From Nitrospira japonica (GTDB lineage Bacteria; Nitrospirota; Thermodesulfovibrionia; UBA6902): a DNA stretch of 45,282 bases. The stretch spans positions 1 through 45,282 of the forward strand of contig DYJL01000025.1 of NCBI GenBank assembly GCA_020723105.1. The letters run 5' to 3'. Made by a program: the position numbers and the translations under genes. Below are positions 37,332-45,282 of this stretch, piece by piece (position 1 is the stretch's first letter; each line of letters begins with the position of its first letter). The notes under the pieces were generated by a model. That model was not told the origin of the DNA and ran no database searches. It was given only the letters and a program-made list of their open reading frames with translations.

Positions 37332-38572
37332 TGAAAAAGACGCTTTTTTTAATCATCGTATTGATTTTTACTCCTCTTATTTATGCAGAGGATATAAAAG
37401 GGAGGTTTTACGTAAGCGACTATTTTTCTCATGACAGCAACCATAGCGACCTGCATATCCTGAGTTCGAGACTCAAACTATACAGGCGTGAAGATGAGAA
37501 GTCCAGATTTTACTTTAATCTTGACGGAAGAATCCGGGAGAAGATTGTTAATGGAGATATACACGAGGATATTCCTGAATACAGGTTTGATGAAATATGG
37601 CTGGGTTATAAATTTCCGGAGCAGAAATTAAATCTTATCATCGGTAGGCAATATGTAAATGAAATGTATAACACTCATATTGACGGTTTAAATGCCAGGT
37701 ATTTGCTTGGAAAAGGTTTGGGTGTTGGAATTTTCGGCGGCCTGGCCCCGGATAAATATGATAGTTCTTTCAATTCAAAATATAAATCTGCGGGAATATA
37801 CGGCTTTTTGGATCAGGATAAATATCAATTGAATATAGGTTATGAAAACCTCAGTTATAAGGGGAAAACAGACCGGGAATATTTTTCAGTGAGGTTAAAT
37901 TCAGATGTCAGCAATAGAGTAAGATTAAATGCACTCTCATCAGTCAGCGTTAATCAGGAAACAAATAAATTTGAAGTCGAAAATGCGAATGTGAATATTT
38001 CATATGCTTCTTCAAAGGCGCTTCACTTCCAATTGTTTCATGATTATTACAGGGCCATTAAATACTTTGAATCCTCAAAAAAGTTTCTGGACAGCTTCAA
38101 TATCAGGGACGATTACTTTCTGGATACTAACTCTCAAACCAGAACGGGGGCGAGAGTTGACTATAAGTTGTCAAAAGACCTCAGCGCATATGTCTCCGCA
38201 GCATATCAAAATAGAAAGACTGATAACAAGGAAGCAGTCAGGCTTACAGGGGGGATTAGGAAGTACAATTTTTCGGGATTCGATGTTTCAGGCCGGTATA
38301 CGTATATAGATAATTTTACCTCAGGAAGCAGTGAATTCAACGTTGAGGTATCGCGCACTTTCTTTGATAAGTTTGATGCATCTGTATATGCAAGCCATGA
38401 ACAGGAAAAACTCGATATTGAAAACGGCTTCACATCGGGTCCTCTGACATACGGAACATCCCTGTACTGGACGATCAATAGACACTATTCTGCATCACTG
38501 TTTGTTGAACGCAGCGAAGAAAATGATTATCACAATACCGCACTGTTTACACAGATAGGTTACAGGTTTTAA
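37328..38572 (+). CDS. outer-membrane beta-barrel protein, putative porin of a porin-cytochrome conduit
   Basis: A signal peptide (MKKTLFLIIVLIFTPLIYA) leads to about 395 residues of alternating polar and aromatic strands. Examples are SRFYFNLDGRIREK, KLNLIIGRQYV and KDLSAYVSAAYQNRK. The sequence ends in QIGYRF; a C-terminal Phe is the usual signal for barrel assembly. There are enough strands for a barrel of roughly 16-20. No CxxC is seen, unlike MtrB. The start at ATG 37328 overlaps the decaheme stop codon, so the two are translationally coupled. The function as an electron-conduit sheath is inferred from context. Confidence 0.82.
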   Translation: MMKKTLFLIIVLIFTPLIYAEDIKGRFYVSDYFSHDSNHSDLHILSSRLKLYRREDEKSRFYFNLDGRIREKIVNGDIHEDIPEYRFDEIWLGYKFPEQKLNLIIGRQYVNEMYNTHIDGLNARYLLGKGLGVGIFGGLAPDKYDSSFNSKYKSAGIYGFLDQDKYQLNIGYENLSYKGKTDREYFSVRLNSDVSNRVRLNALSSVSVNQETNKFEVENANVNISYASSKALHFQLFHDYYRAIKYFESSKKFLDSFNIRDDYFLDTNSQTRTGARVDYKLSKDLSAYVSAAYQNRKTDNKEAVRLTGGIRKYNFSGFDVSGRYTYIDNFTSGSSEFNVEVSRTFFDKFDASVYASHEQEKLDIENGFTSGPLTYGTSLYWTINRHYSASLFVERSEENDYHNTALFTQIGYRF

Positions 38573-38621
38573 TGAGTGGAAGAATATAAAAAGAGATCAA
38601 TTCCAAAACAAGGAGGATGTG

Positions 38622-38897
38622 ATGAGTGTTAACGAATCAGTGAGCGAAAAAGGCGAGAGCAAAAAAAATCCCCACCCGCCAAAGATATTACGTTTCCGCA
38701 AGTCTGAGAGGATGGTGCACTGGGCCCAAGATCACTATGCCAGATGGTATCAGGAAAATTTTGAAGGCAGTCCGAGCCCTGTTGAGGAGCCTGCTAACAT
38801 TATCCGTTTTATCAGGGAAGATTATCCCCTTGCCAATAGCGATACATCGCCTGCCCTGCAGCACATAGAAGCTGTTCAGGAAGGAGGTGAGAAATAA
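38622..38897 (+). CDS. uncharacterised 92-residue protein
   Basis: This short soluble protein has no signal peptide. AGGAGG sits five bases before ATG 38622, so it is very probably translated. The segment ILRFRKSERMVHWAQ resembles the N-terminal RF-x3-ER-x2-HW motif of b-type cytochrome subunits (formate dehydrogenase gamma and hydrogenase b type). The following residues are polar, so no membrane helix follows. It could be a remnant or a soluble relative. It lies between the porin and the MopE-type cytochrome. Function unknown. Confidence 0.65.
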   Translation: MSVNESVSEKGESKKNPHPPKILRFRKSERMVHWAQDHYARWYQENFEGSPSPVEEPANIIRFIREDYPLANSDTSPALQHIEAVQEGGEK

Positions 38898-38927
38898 CAT
38901 AACCATAATATGTCTGAATATGTGTCA

Positions 38928-38942
38928 TGCCGTTTTACGGCA
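38928..38942 (+). other. small hairpin in the gap before the hexaheme gene
   Basis: TGCCGT-TTT-ACGGCA forms a 6-base stem with a 3-base loop, without a T-run. It may mark RNA processing or partial attenuation within the operon. Confidence 0.3.
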
Positions 38943-38982
38943 GATAAGCAGTCAAAATAAATTATAACGAGGTGAAGTACCC

Positions 38983-40746
38983 ATGAGGAAAAAAACAATT
39001 ATATATTTATGGAGTATCGCACTCGTGGCATGGGCCCTTTGGGCCTCCGGCGCTGAGGCCTACGATAAGTATACTGCTTCAAAAGGAGCCTTCAATACCA
39101 ACTGCGCGCAATGCCATGGAGATTTTCGTGCACCTTACAATTCACTTATAGACGGACAATCATGGGGCGGCAATCTCCATGATATACACCGCAATACCAT
39201 GTTGAACGGAGATTGTAATGCCTGTCATCTGGGTTTCAGCAAAACCCCTGTTTTTCTTAACAGTTCAAATGGAGGAAATGGCTTTACTCCAGTTGGTTGT
39301 CTGGGATGTCACGGCCGTGCAGAAGATGATACGGCCATAAGTACGAGCGGGGCTGCTTTGCGCCAGCATCATTATAATACGGGCGAGACAATCTGTTTTC
39401 AATGTCATGGTGATTCGAATCCCGCAACTTATAAACCTGTAAATGAAAAAACATCTCCGCCATATTACTTTACTCCGGATGCAGCGCATCCAAATAAACC
39501 CACTGACAGTTGTAACCAGTCAGGGAAAGAAAACTATGCAGGTTCTGCAATCGGACTTGATAACGACGGTGACGGGCTTTTCGACAGTAACGATTCTGAT
39601 TGCCAGACGATAGTGGCATGTATGGATAATGACGGCGACGGTTATGGTTCCAATGGTATTTCTACATGTTCAAAAGGCACGGCGGTTGACTGCAATGATA
39701 ATAATGCTGCCATTAATCCGGGCGCCACTGAGGTATGCGATGGCGCAGATAACAACTGCGATGGACAAACAGACGAAGGCATAAAAAACACCTATTACAA
39801 AGATACTGACGGAGATGGTTATGGCATCCCTTCTGTTTCAATACAAGGCTGTACCCAGCCGGCCGGTTATGCGGCGAACAACACAGACTGTAACGATAAT
39901 GACCCCATAGTGCATCCGAATCAGACGTGGTATCAGGATGCGGACGGAGACGGATATTCAAGCAGCAATATAATTGTACAATGTGCCCGGCCGGCTGGTT
40001 ATAAAACAGCTTCAGAATTAAAGGCCACTTCAGGAGACTGCAACGACAATAGCGCAGCCGTTAACCCGGGCGCCTCAGACGCAAACTGTAACGGTGTTGA
40101 CGAAAACTGCAATGGAACTGCTGATGAAAATTATGTGACGACAAATACCACTTGCGGAGCCGGAGCGTGCGCATCCACAGGCCAGTTGCTTTGTCAAAAT
40201 GGTTCAGCCGTTGACACTTGTACCCCTGCAGCATCTCAGACAGAAGGGCCTGCCGGAAATCCTACCTGCAGTGACATGATTGATAATGATTGCGATGGGG
40301 TGACTGACGCATCTGATTCTAATTGCATAGCTGCACCTGCATCCTGCGTTGACAAAGACGGTGACAGTTATGCAGGAAAGGGTAAGGGGAAAAGGAATAA
40401 AAACTGCGGACCTGTAGATTGTAATGACTCTGATTCCAGCATCTACCCTGGAGCTACAGAGATTTACGGTGATCATATTGACCAGAATTGCAATGGCAAT
40501 AAGGATGACAAGCGTCCAAAAAATAAAGAGGGCAAGAGAATGACCTGTAGCGACGGGATAGATAATGACCTTGATGGACTGACTGACTGCAATGATTCTG
40601 GTTGTTCTGAGAATCCGTCATGCAGCAAACCAGATGACGATGACGATGATGATTTCACGCACATGAATAGAACGGATTGTACAAGCTGTCACACGCCACA
40701 CAACTCAGTAACAAATTGTCTGAGTTGTCACACAGGGTTAAAGTGA
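38983..40746 (+). CDS. large exported hexaheme cytochrome with MopE-type metal-binding repeats
   Basis: After a signal peptide (ending GAEA), residues 35-145 carry four CxxCH sites (CAQCH, CNACH, CLGCH, CFQCH). The middle (about 190-545) has several MopE-like repeats built on DxDGDGY...DCND...PGA.E.CDG.DNNCDG, rich in Asp and Asn, with thrombospondin-type Ca-binding character. Cys-rich spacers lie between them. After a run of seven Asp, two more hemes (CTSCH, CLSCH) end the protein. Of 587 residues, the hemes thus bracket a cation-binding rod. GAGGTGA precedes ATG 38983. Likely location is the cell surface or periplasm; extracellular electron transfer is plausible by context with the porin and decaheme protein. 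Confidence 0.9.
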   Translation: MRKKTIIYLWSIALVAWALWASGAEAYDKYTASKGAFNTNCAQCHGDFRAPYNSLIDGQSWGGNLHDIHRNTMLNGDCNACHLGFSKTPVFLNSSNGGNGFTPVGCLGCHGRAEDDTAISTSGAALRQHHYNTGETICFQCHGDSNPATYKPVNEKTSPPYYFTPDAAHPNKPTDSCNQSGKENYAGSAIGLDNDGDGLFDSNDSDCQTIVACMDNDGDGYGSNGISTCSKGTAVDCNDNNAAINPGATEVCDGADNNCDGQTDEGIKNTYYKDTDGDGYGIPSVSIQGCTQPAGYAANNTDCNDNDPIVHPNQTWYQDADGDGYSSSNIIVQCARPAGYKTASELKATSGDCNDNSAAVNPGASDANCNGVDENCNGTADENYVTTNTTCGAGACASTGQLLCQNGSAVDTCTPAASQTEGPAGNPTCSDMIDNDCDGVTDASDSNCIAAPASCVDKDGDSYAGKGKGKRNKNCGPVDCNDSDSSIYPGATEIYGDHIDQNCNGNKDDKRPKNKEGKRMTCSDGIDNDLDGLTDCNDSGCSENPSCSKPDDDDDDDFTHMNRTDCTSCHTPHNSVTNCLSCHTGLK

Positions 40747-40786
40747 ATATATTGATGACAGACGATCAAACAGCGATCTGAAAGAA

Positions 40787-40815
40787 AGGGGAGCTTCGGC
40801 TCCCCTCCTTATATT
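40787..40815. terminator. terminator with TTCG tetraloop
   Basis: AGGGGAGC and GCTCCCCT pair perfectly around a TTCG loop, and T-rich sequence follows on the plus strand. It ends the cytochrome operon and faces the converging recX gene, whose stop is at 40809. Confidence 0.88.
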
Positions 40816-41270
40816 TTTCTTGAATCAAGAACCTGCTTAATCACCTCAATTGAAAAGCCCCTCCGCTGAAGCATTCCCCAGAGTTTTTGTTTTACAGCAT
40901 CTGCGGGATATTTTTTCAGGCTCTTTAATTTTTTCTCAACAAATTTTTCTGCAGATTCGGTTTCAATATTATTTGTATGAGTTGACAGTGTTTGATGGAC
41001 CAGTTCCCTGCCTATTCCCCGTCTGAACAGGAATGCCTCGATACTTCTTTTTCCCAGAAATTTTCTTTCTACGGAAAACCTTAACAGTTCTGCTGCAAGA
41101 TGTTCATCGCTGATTAAACCGGCCTTTTCAAGAGAATCAATAGTAGAGACTATTTCTTGCCTGCTAAAGCCCTTTCTTTCCAGTTTCTCGAATAATTCTT
41201 TTTTGCTTCTGGATCGATAGCTAAGGAGTTTTAATGCACAGGCCCTGGCATTAACGTGAGAACTTTTCAA
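40809..41270 (-). CDS. recX: RecA-regulating protein RecX
   Basis: RecX is a small helical protein that caps and limits RecA filaments. The three-helix repeats are visible: ALKLLSYRSRSKKELFEKLERKGF, LISDEHLAAELLRFSVERKFLGKRSI and KLWGMLQRRGFSIEVI in segments. The longest frame starts at 41366 but overlaps pilT by 116 bases and begins with unrelated sequence. TTG 41270 gives 153 residues, the usual size, and an overlap of only 20 bases. It lies downstream of recA-pilT in the same direction. Confidence 0.85.
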   Translation of the reverse strand: MKSSHVNARACALKLLSYRSRSKKELFEKLERKGFSRQEIVSTIDSLEKAGLISDEHLAAELLRFSVERKFLGKRSIEAFLFRRGIGRELVHQTLSTHTNNIETESAEKFVEKKLKSLKKYPADAVKQKLWGMLQRRGFSIEVIKQVLDSRKI

Positions 41271-42408
41271 TATGGGAACCCTTTTTATTTTTCTCTTTAG
41301 AAGCAGCGCCCTCTTCCCATGATTCCCTTGTGGACAATACTCCTTTGACCTTAAGGGCAAAATCATCGGGATTTGTAGCCCTGTTTACTGCATCGTCATA
41401 GGTTACAATTCCGCGTTGATAAAGGCCCAGGAGAGCCTGATCAAAGGTTTGCATGCCGTACTGGCTGAAACCTTCTGAGATATATTCAGGAATGAGCTTT
41501 GTCTTGTCAGGGTCTTCAATGCAACCCTTGATTGTTGTTGTTGCTACAAGCACCTCAGTAGCAGGCACCCTTCCTTTTTCATCAGCTCTTGGAACAAGCC
41601 TCATGGATATGATGGCTTTAAGAACAGAGGCCAACTGTCTCCTCACCTGTTTATGCTGATATGGCGGAAAAACTGAAATAATCCTGTTTATCGTCTCGAC
41701 AGCATCAGAAGTATGCAGGGTGCTTAAAACAAGATGACCTGTCTCAGCAGCAACCAGTGCTATCTGGATAGTTTCGAAATCGCGCATTTCACCGACAAGG
41801 ATGACATCCGGGTCCTGTCTTAATGCGGCCCTCAGGGCCTTGCTGAAGGACTCTGTGTCATGCCCGATTTCCCTCTGGCTGATTATGCTTTTTTTGTCCC
41901 GGTGCAGAAATTCAATCGGGTCTTCTATCGTAATAATGTTTTTTGTTATATTCATGTTTATGTGGTCAACCATAGAGGCCAGCGTAGTGGATTTTCCGCT
42001 TCCTGTAGTGCCTGTGACAAGGACCAGCCCTCTGGGTTCAAGGGAGATTTTTCTTAATACCGCCGGAAGCATTAATTCGTCAATGTCCAGGATTTCCATG
42101 GAGACTATTCTGAAAACAATGCCGACAGAACCTCTTTGCATAAAACAGTTGCACCTGAATCTGCCAAGTCCGGTGACACTGTACCCTATATCAATATCAT
42201 GCAGCCTCTCAAATTTCTCCCACTGATAATCCTTCATAATGGACTGGGCTAGCTCTAAGGTGTCTTCTTGGGATAGTCTTCTTTCATCCTGCAATGGGAT
42301 AATCTGTCCGTCGGCTCTGACAATCGGCTGATTGCCTGCCTTTATATGCAGGTCCGAGGCCTTCATCTGAACAGCTTTATTTAGCAGGGCATTAATATCT
42401 ACTGACAT
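41251..42408 (-). CDS. pilT: type IV pilus retraction ATPase PilT
   Basis: This hexameric cytoplasmic ATPase depolymerises type IV pili. Walker A is GTTGSGKST (about 130-138), the Asp box is IITIEDPIEF, Walker B is ILVGEMRD and the His box is LVLSTLHTSDA. The N-terminal MKASDLHIKAGNQP is typical. At 385 residues, the last 25 or so are a charged tail that overlaps recX. GGGAGA precedes ATG 42408. No pilin or other pilus genes are in the window. Confidence 0.95.
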   Translation of the reverse strand: MSVDINALLNKAVQMKASDLHIKAGNQPIVRADGQIIPLQDERRLSQEDTLELAQSIMKDYQWEKFERLHDIDIGYSVTGLGRFRCNCFMQRGSVGIVFRIVSMEILDIDELMLPAVLRKISLEPRGLVLVTGTTGSGKSTTLASMVDHINMNITKNIITIEDPIEFLHRDKKSIISQREIGHDTESFSKALRAALRQDPDVILVGEMRDFETIQIALVAAETGHLVLSTLHTSDAVETINRIISVFPPYQHKQVRRQLASVLKAIISMRLVPRADEKGRVPATEVLVATTTIKGCIEDPDKTKLIPEYISEGFSQYGMQTFDQALLGLYQRGIVTYDDAVNRATNPDDFALKVKGVLSTRESWEEGAASKEKNKKGSHIEKFSR

Positions 42409-42469
42409 AAGTTATCTCCCGAAATATCATATAAAAACTGCATCCTGATATATTTTCGGTTTTTTCTCT

Positions 42470-43465
42470 CTATTTCTTGAAATTGAAGGCTTCCAAAATT
42501 TTTGATTCAATCTCCTGCGCTACCTTTGGATTGGACTGAAGATACTGTCTGGCATTTTCCCTTCCCTGTCCTATACGATTGCCGCTGTAGGAATACCAGG
42601 CTCCTGATTTCTCAATAATGTTTTTTTCGACACCTAAATCCACTATCTCTCCGTTTCTGGAAATCCCTTCATTAAAATAAATATCAAACTCGGCCTGCTT
42701 GAAAGGCGGAGCAACTTTGTTTTTGACGACCTTTACTCTCACCCTGCTTCCCACGGACTCCTGCGCATCCTTGAGGTTTTCAATCTTTCTGATATCAAGC
42801 CTGACGGATGCATAGAACTTCAGCGCATTTCCGCCGGTTGTGGTCTCCGGGTTTCCAAACATAACCCCGATTTTCATACGGATCTGGTTAATAAATACAA
42901 CGGTAGACTGGCCTTTGGCAATTGCAGCCGTGAGCTTTCTCAAGGCCTGGCTCATGAGGCGCGCCTGAAGTCCCGGCAGACTGTCACCCATCTCGCCCTC
43001 AATCTCTGCCCGCGGGACCAGCGCGGCAACAGAATCAATTACAATGATGTCGAGAGCGCCGCTGCGAACCAGGGTTTCTGCTACTTCCAGCGCCTGCTCT
43101 CCTGTATCGGGCTGGCTTATGAGAAGGTCATTTATGTTGACTCCGAGTTTAGCTGCATAAGATACATCCAGTGCATGCTCTGCATCAATGAAGGCTGCGT
43201 TGCCGCCGGACTTCTGTGCCTGCGCCACTGCATTAAGCGCAAGGGTTGTTTTCCCTGATGATTCAGGTCCGTAAATCTCAATAACCCTGCCTCTTGGATA
43301 TCCGCCGACCCCAAGGGCTGCGTCAAGGCCAATGGAACCCGAGGGGATAACGGCTATCTCTGTCACTCCTTCCGAGCCGAGCCGCATTATTGCTCCCTTG
43401 CCGAACTGTTTTTCTATTTGTGATATGGCTACCTCAAGAGCCTTTGAGCGATCTTTATCAGACAT
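42470..43465 (-). CDS. recA: recombinase RecA
   Basis: RecA forms filaments on single-stranded DNA for strand exchange and SOS induction. Walker A is GPESSGKTT (about 66-74), Walker B is [10 protein letters not shown], and loops L1 and L2 include [10 protein letters not shown] and [11 protein letters not shown]. At 331 residues it lacks most of the acidic C-terminal tail found in E. coli RecA, common in other phyla. GGAGGAAAAAC precedes ATG 43465. A perfect TTGACA lies upstream on the minus strand (43520-43515). I see no E. coli-type CTGT-N8-ACAG or Gram-positive GAAC-N4-GTTC LexA box. Confidence 0.97.
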   Translation of the reverse strand: MSDKDRSKALEVAISQIEKQFGKGAIMRLGSEGVTEIAVIPSGSIGLDAALGVGGYPRGRVIEIYGPESSGKTTLALNAVAQAQKSGGNAAFIDAEHALDVSYAAKLGVNINDLLISQPDTGEQALEVAETLVRSGALDIIVIDSVAALVPRAEIEGEMGDSLPGLQARLMSQALRKLTAAIAKGQSTVVFINQIRMKIGVMFGNPETTTGGNALKFYASVRLDIRKIENLKDAQESVGSRVRVKVVKNKVAPPFKQAEFDIYFNEGISRNGEIVDLGVEKNIIEKSGAWYSYSGNRIGQGRENARQYLQSNPKVAQEIESKILEAFNFKK

Positions 43466-43491
43466 TGTTTTTCCTCCTTGTATTTAAATGT

Positions 43492-43520
43492 ATCAGTTAA
43501 ATTTTAAACTCGTATGTCAA
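43492..43520 (-). promoter_or_regulatory. possible recA promoter
   Basis: TTGACA (43520-43515) is followed 17 bases later by ACTGAT (43497-43492), about 27 bases before the recA ATG. The -10 match is poor. Confidence 0.35.
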
Positions 43521-43527
43521 TCAAATT

Positions 43528-43607
43528 AATAATGAGTAATGATTAATTAACAATTATGGAATTAAAATTTATTGTCATTAATTACTCATTGCTCATTACT
43601 AATTATT
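43528..43607. repeat. inverted AATGAGTAAT repeat at the thpR 3' end
   Basis: The left part (43528-43554) and right part (about 43574-43607) are imperfect reverse complements made of AATGAGTAAT and TTAATTAA-like units. The thpR stop codon lies inside the right arm, as with serS and coaD. Confidence 0.55.
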
Positions 43608-44166
43608 CATTGCTTCTCAATGCTATCTCCGCTACCCTCGTATACTTCGCCCCTGCCGGGCTCAATTCGCTTTTCATTAAAGATATGGAGTTAACATCCA
43701 TGGAGCCAAATTCACCATCTTTGTATGTTTCAATTTTTTCCATCAAGGCTTCTTTTCCCCACAGCGATCTGAATCTTCCAAGTGTAAGATGAGGGGAAAA
43801 TGATCTGTTTTCTTTCTCAAATCCCAGAGACGCCATCCCATCCTCTATCTCTTTTTGAATTCTTATGATAGAGGATGTGCCATCAACGCCTATCCATATA
43901 ACGCGTGGAGAACGCATATTCGGGAATACGCCCGTCCCTTTAATCTCAAGATTAAAAACAGTATGCTTTTTACAGGTCCCCTCGATTAATTTTGCTATAC
44001 TGTCAACATCTTTTTCTTTTATATCGCTGAGAAATTTCAGCGTCAGATGAATGCTTTCAGGTCTCACCCATTTGACATCAGCACCGCATTTTTTAAGTTC
44101 ATCCTGTAATTCAGAAAGAGCGGTCCTCACTGACTCCGGCAACTCTATAGCAATAAAACTTCTCAA
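43603..44166 (-). CDS. thpR: RNA 2',3'-cyclic phosphodiesterase (2H superfamily)
   Basis: This 187-residue 2H phosphoesterase has both HxTx motifs, HLTLKFL (about 42-48) and HLTLGRF (about 126-132). It opens cyclic phosphates on RNA ends and was formerly called 2'-5' RNA ligase. The start is TTG 44166 (RSFIAIELP, the usual first strand). It lies between pgpA and recA, a common order, though the usual cinA is absent here. The last codons belong to an inverted repeat. Confidence 0.93.
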   Translation of the reverse strand: MRSFIAIELPESVRTALSELQDELKKCGADVKWVRPESIHLTLKFLSDIKEKDVDSIAKLIEGTCKKHTVFNLEIKGTGVFPNMRSPRVIWIGVDGTSSIIRIQKEIEDGMASLGFEKENRSFSPHLTLGRFRSLWGKEALMEKIETYKDGEFGSMDVNSISLMKSELSPAGAKYTRVAEIALRSNE

Positions 44167-44226
44167 GATTTTTTATCTACCGTTTTTGTTCCAAAATAGG
44201 ATACCACAGAAGGATGAAAATGTGGT

Positions 44227-44673
44227 TTAATTAGCAAAACTTCTCCATAACTGTAAACAGACATTCGCATAAATCCCTGCCAATACATCATCCAGCATGA
44301 TGCCCGCGCCTCCTGGAACATTTCTCTCTATTGCTCTTATGGACGGCGGTTTCAATATATCGAAGAACCTGAATAAAATGAATGCTGCAACAAGATAACC
44401 AATTGTCATTGGCACAAATATAACAGATATCAAATAGCCGCAAAGTTCATCAATCACTATATGACTGCTGTCTTTGCCGAGGAGCTTTTCAGCGTTATGC
44501 GCGGTCAGGGTTCCGATGATGAGTATAAGCGCTGTGAGTATTGAGAGGTTAACAACGTCAGGCTTCAACAGCAGAACAAGCAGAAAACCTGCGGCTGTGC
44601 CAGCGGTCCCCGGTGCAAAGGGGATGTAGCCAAGGAAGCCGAGGGTCGCCATGTATTTAAATAAAGTTTGCAA
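44227..44673 (-). CDS. pgpA: phosphatidylglycerophosphatase A
   Basis: This inner-membrane enzyme removes phosphate from phosphatidylglycerophosphate to give phosphatidylglycerol. Its 148 residues and four hydrophobic segments are typical. The conserved motifs are FAPGTAGTAAG (about 19-29), the acidic VIDELCGY, RFFDILKPPSI and GGAGIMLDDVLAG. The longest start is TTG 44673; ATG 44652 (MATLGFLGY) is also reasonable. Upstream is a dense G-run repeat. Confidence 0.93.
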   Translation of the reverse strand: MQTLFKYMATLGFLGYIPFAPGTAGTAAGFLLVLLLKPDVVNLSILTALILIIGTLTAHNAEKLLGKDSSHIVIDELCGYLISVIFVPMTIGYLVAAFILFRFFDILKPPSIRAIERNVPGGAGIMLDDVLAGIYANVCLQLWRSFAN

Positions 44674-44685
44674 GGGTGATAATAA

Positions 44686-44765
44686 GGGTGTAGGGTGTAG
44701 GGTTCAGGGGTTAGCGCTTTATGCTTTTTCCAATCACTAATCCCTATCCCCTAATCCCTAAACCC
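44686..44765. repeat. facing G-run and C-run repeats (two quadruplex motifs on opposite strands)
   Basis: The plus strand at 44686-44710 has four G-runs (GGGTGTA units, then TTCAGGGG). The minus strand at 44765-44742 has four more (3, 3, 4 and 3 G). The two sets are roughly complementary and could instead form one long hairpin. They fill the gap between OsmC and pgpA. Confidence 0.7.
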
Positions 44766-44777
44766 TTTTTGTATTAT

Positions 44778-45197
44778 TTATTCCTGAATGACTTTATACG
44801 AATGCGTAATCTTTGCAGCCTTGCCCAATGTTGCGCCTACCGAGCAATATTTCTCAAGTGAAAGTTCTACAGCCCGCTTGACGGCTTCTTCGGAAATATC
44901 CTTGCCGGTCACAATATATTCAATATGCATATCAGTGTACATATGCGGATAATCTTTTGCCATCTCGCCTGATACGTTAATCTCAAACTTTGTTACATTC
45001 TGTTTCTTCTTTCTCAGGATTGAAATCACATCCATCCCTGAGCACCCACCGAAAGCCATTGGTAATAGCTCTGACGGCTTGGAAGCCGTACCTTTGCCGC
45101 CTGATGACGGAGGCGCATCCATTACTATTGCATGACCTGTATCAGCAACTCCTATAAATTGCATATCCTCGACGAGAGTGATTTTTGCATTTGGCAT
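44778..45197 (-). CDS. OsmC-family peroxiredoxin-like protein
   Basis: This 139-residue OsmC/Ohr-fold protein has both family cysteines: Cys53 in FGGCSGMD and a second in EKYCSVGATL. PSELLPMAFGGCSG and LEKYCSVGATLGKAAKITH are typical of the YhfA-like OsmC subgroup, which reduces organic peroxides or acts on small sulfur compounds. AGGAGG precedes ATG 45197. No partner is evident. Confidence 0.92.
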   Translation of the reverse strand: MPNAKITLVEDMQFIGVADTGHAIVMDAPPSSGGKGTASKPSELLPMAFGGCSGMDVISILRKKKQNVTKFEINVSGEMAKDYPHMYTDMHIEYIVTGKDISEEAVKRAVELSLEKYCSVGATLGKAAKITHSYKVIQE

Positions 45198-45215
45198 AAT
45201 AAACCTCCTCCAATA

Positions 45216-45282
45216 TTAATTTGCGGAATTAATTGCAATAGATAAAGTCTTTGACGCCTTTCTGGCCCCGATGTCTGTAGCC
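45216..45282 (-). other. possible 3' end of a gene entering from the right edge
   Basis: On the minus strand one frame is open from the window edge to a TAA at 45218-45216 (ends KTLSIAINSAN). Another is open to a nearby TAA. The stretch is too short to identify a protein. Confidence 0.2.

Noticed and set aside
41271-41366. Longer RecX N-terminus from 41366
   Set aside because: It would overlap pilT by 116 bases and adds sequence unlike RecX; the TTG at 41270 gives the normal family length.
41801-42226. 141-codon open frame opposite pilT
   Set aside because: It is a shadow of the conserved PilT Walker region, with no start signal.
43466-43530. LexA box upstream of recA
   Set aside because: Neither the CTGT-N8-ACAG nor the GAAC-N4-GTTC type is present; a lineage-specific box cannot be ruled out.

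Overview
This 45 kb window is a compact bacterial chromosome segment of moderate GC content. It carries 35 confident protein genes, two tRNA genes and several families of short dispersed repeats. The mix suggests an anaerobic or microaerophilic Gram-negative bacterium rich in c-type cytochromes. It includes several multiheme CxxCH proteins, System II cytochrome maturation (ResB/CcsB), AddAB instead of RecBCD, a MopE-type metal-binding cytochrome and CFI-box C-terminal sorting domains on proteases. My best guess is Nitrospirota (Thermodesulfovibrionia-like) or a neighbouring deltaproteobacterial-type lineage. This is an inference from gene style, not a demonstrated placement.

Layout. 1-2.3 kb (+): an inverted-repeat element, serS, tRNA-Ser(UGA) and a small triheme c7-like cytochrome. 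2.3-20 kb (-): a run read right to left as addB-addA-rsmA, a repeat element, subtilase 2, a MITE-like element, subtilase 1, a G-run repeat, a four-PAS hybrid histidine kinase, a REC/HD-GYP response regulator and mnmG. 20-25.4 kb (+): rsmD-coaD-EamA transporter, then cysK, a second cysteine synthase, a JAMM/Mec-type peptidase and a tandem UspA protein. 25.4-31.1 kb (-): modA-modB-modC, a metallophosphoesterase-like/tetraheme cytochrome fusion and a DsbA-like oxidoreductase, followed after a palindrome by tsaB-rimI. 31.4-36.1 kb (+): a Zn/Cd-type P-type ATPase, resB and ccsB. An initiator tRNA lies on the minus strand at 36.2 kb. 36.5-40.8 kb (+): a decaheme cytochrome, an outer-membrane beta-barrel, a 92-aa protein and a hexaheme cytochrome with MopE/Ca-type repeats. 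40.8-45.3 kb (-): OsmC, pgpA, thpR, recA, pilT and recX.

The most interesting functional unit is 36.5-40.8 kb. A CRP-type palindrome sits 41.5 bases before the inferred transcription start of a decaheme cytochrome gene. That gene overlaps a beta-barrel gene and is followed by a large, probably exported, multiheme and acidic cation-binding protein. This looks like a porin-cytochrome conduit for electron exchange across the outer membrane. The upstream ccs genes would supply heme attachment. The modABC-cytochrome-DsbA run is a second respiratory-looking cluster, and its overlapping genes suggest translational coupling.

The most interesting structural feature is the density of short repeats. 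G-run motifs able to form quadruplexes occur between genes and inside addB. A MITE-like element supplies about the last 57 residues and the stop codon of subtilase 2. Two homologous inverted-repeat elements lie at opposite ends of the first 13 kb. Short palindromes straddle the stop codons of serS, coaD and thpR.
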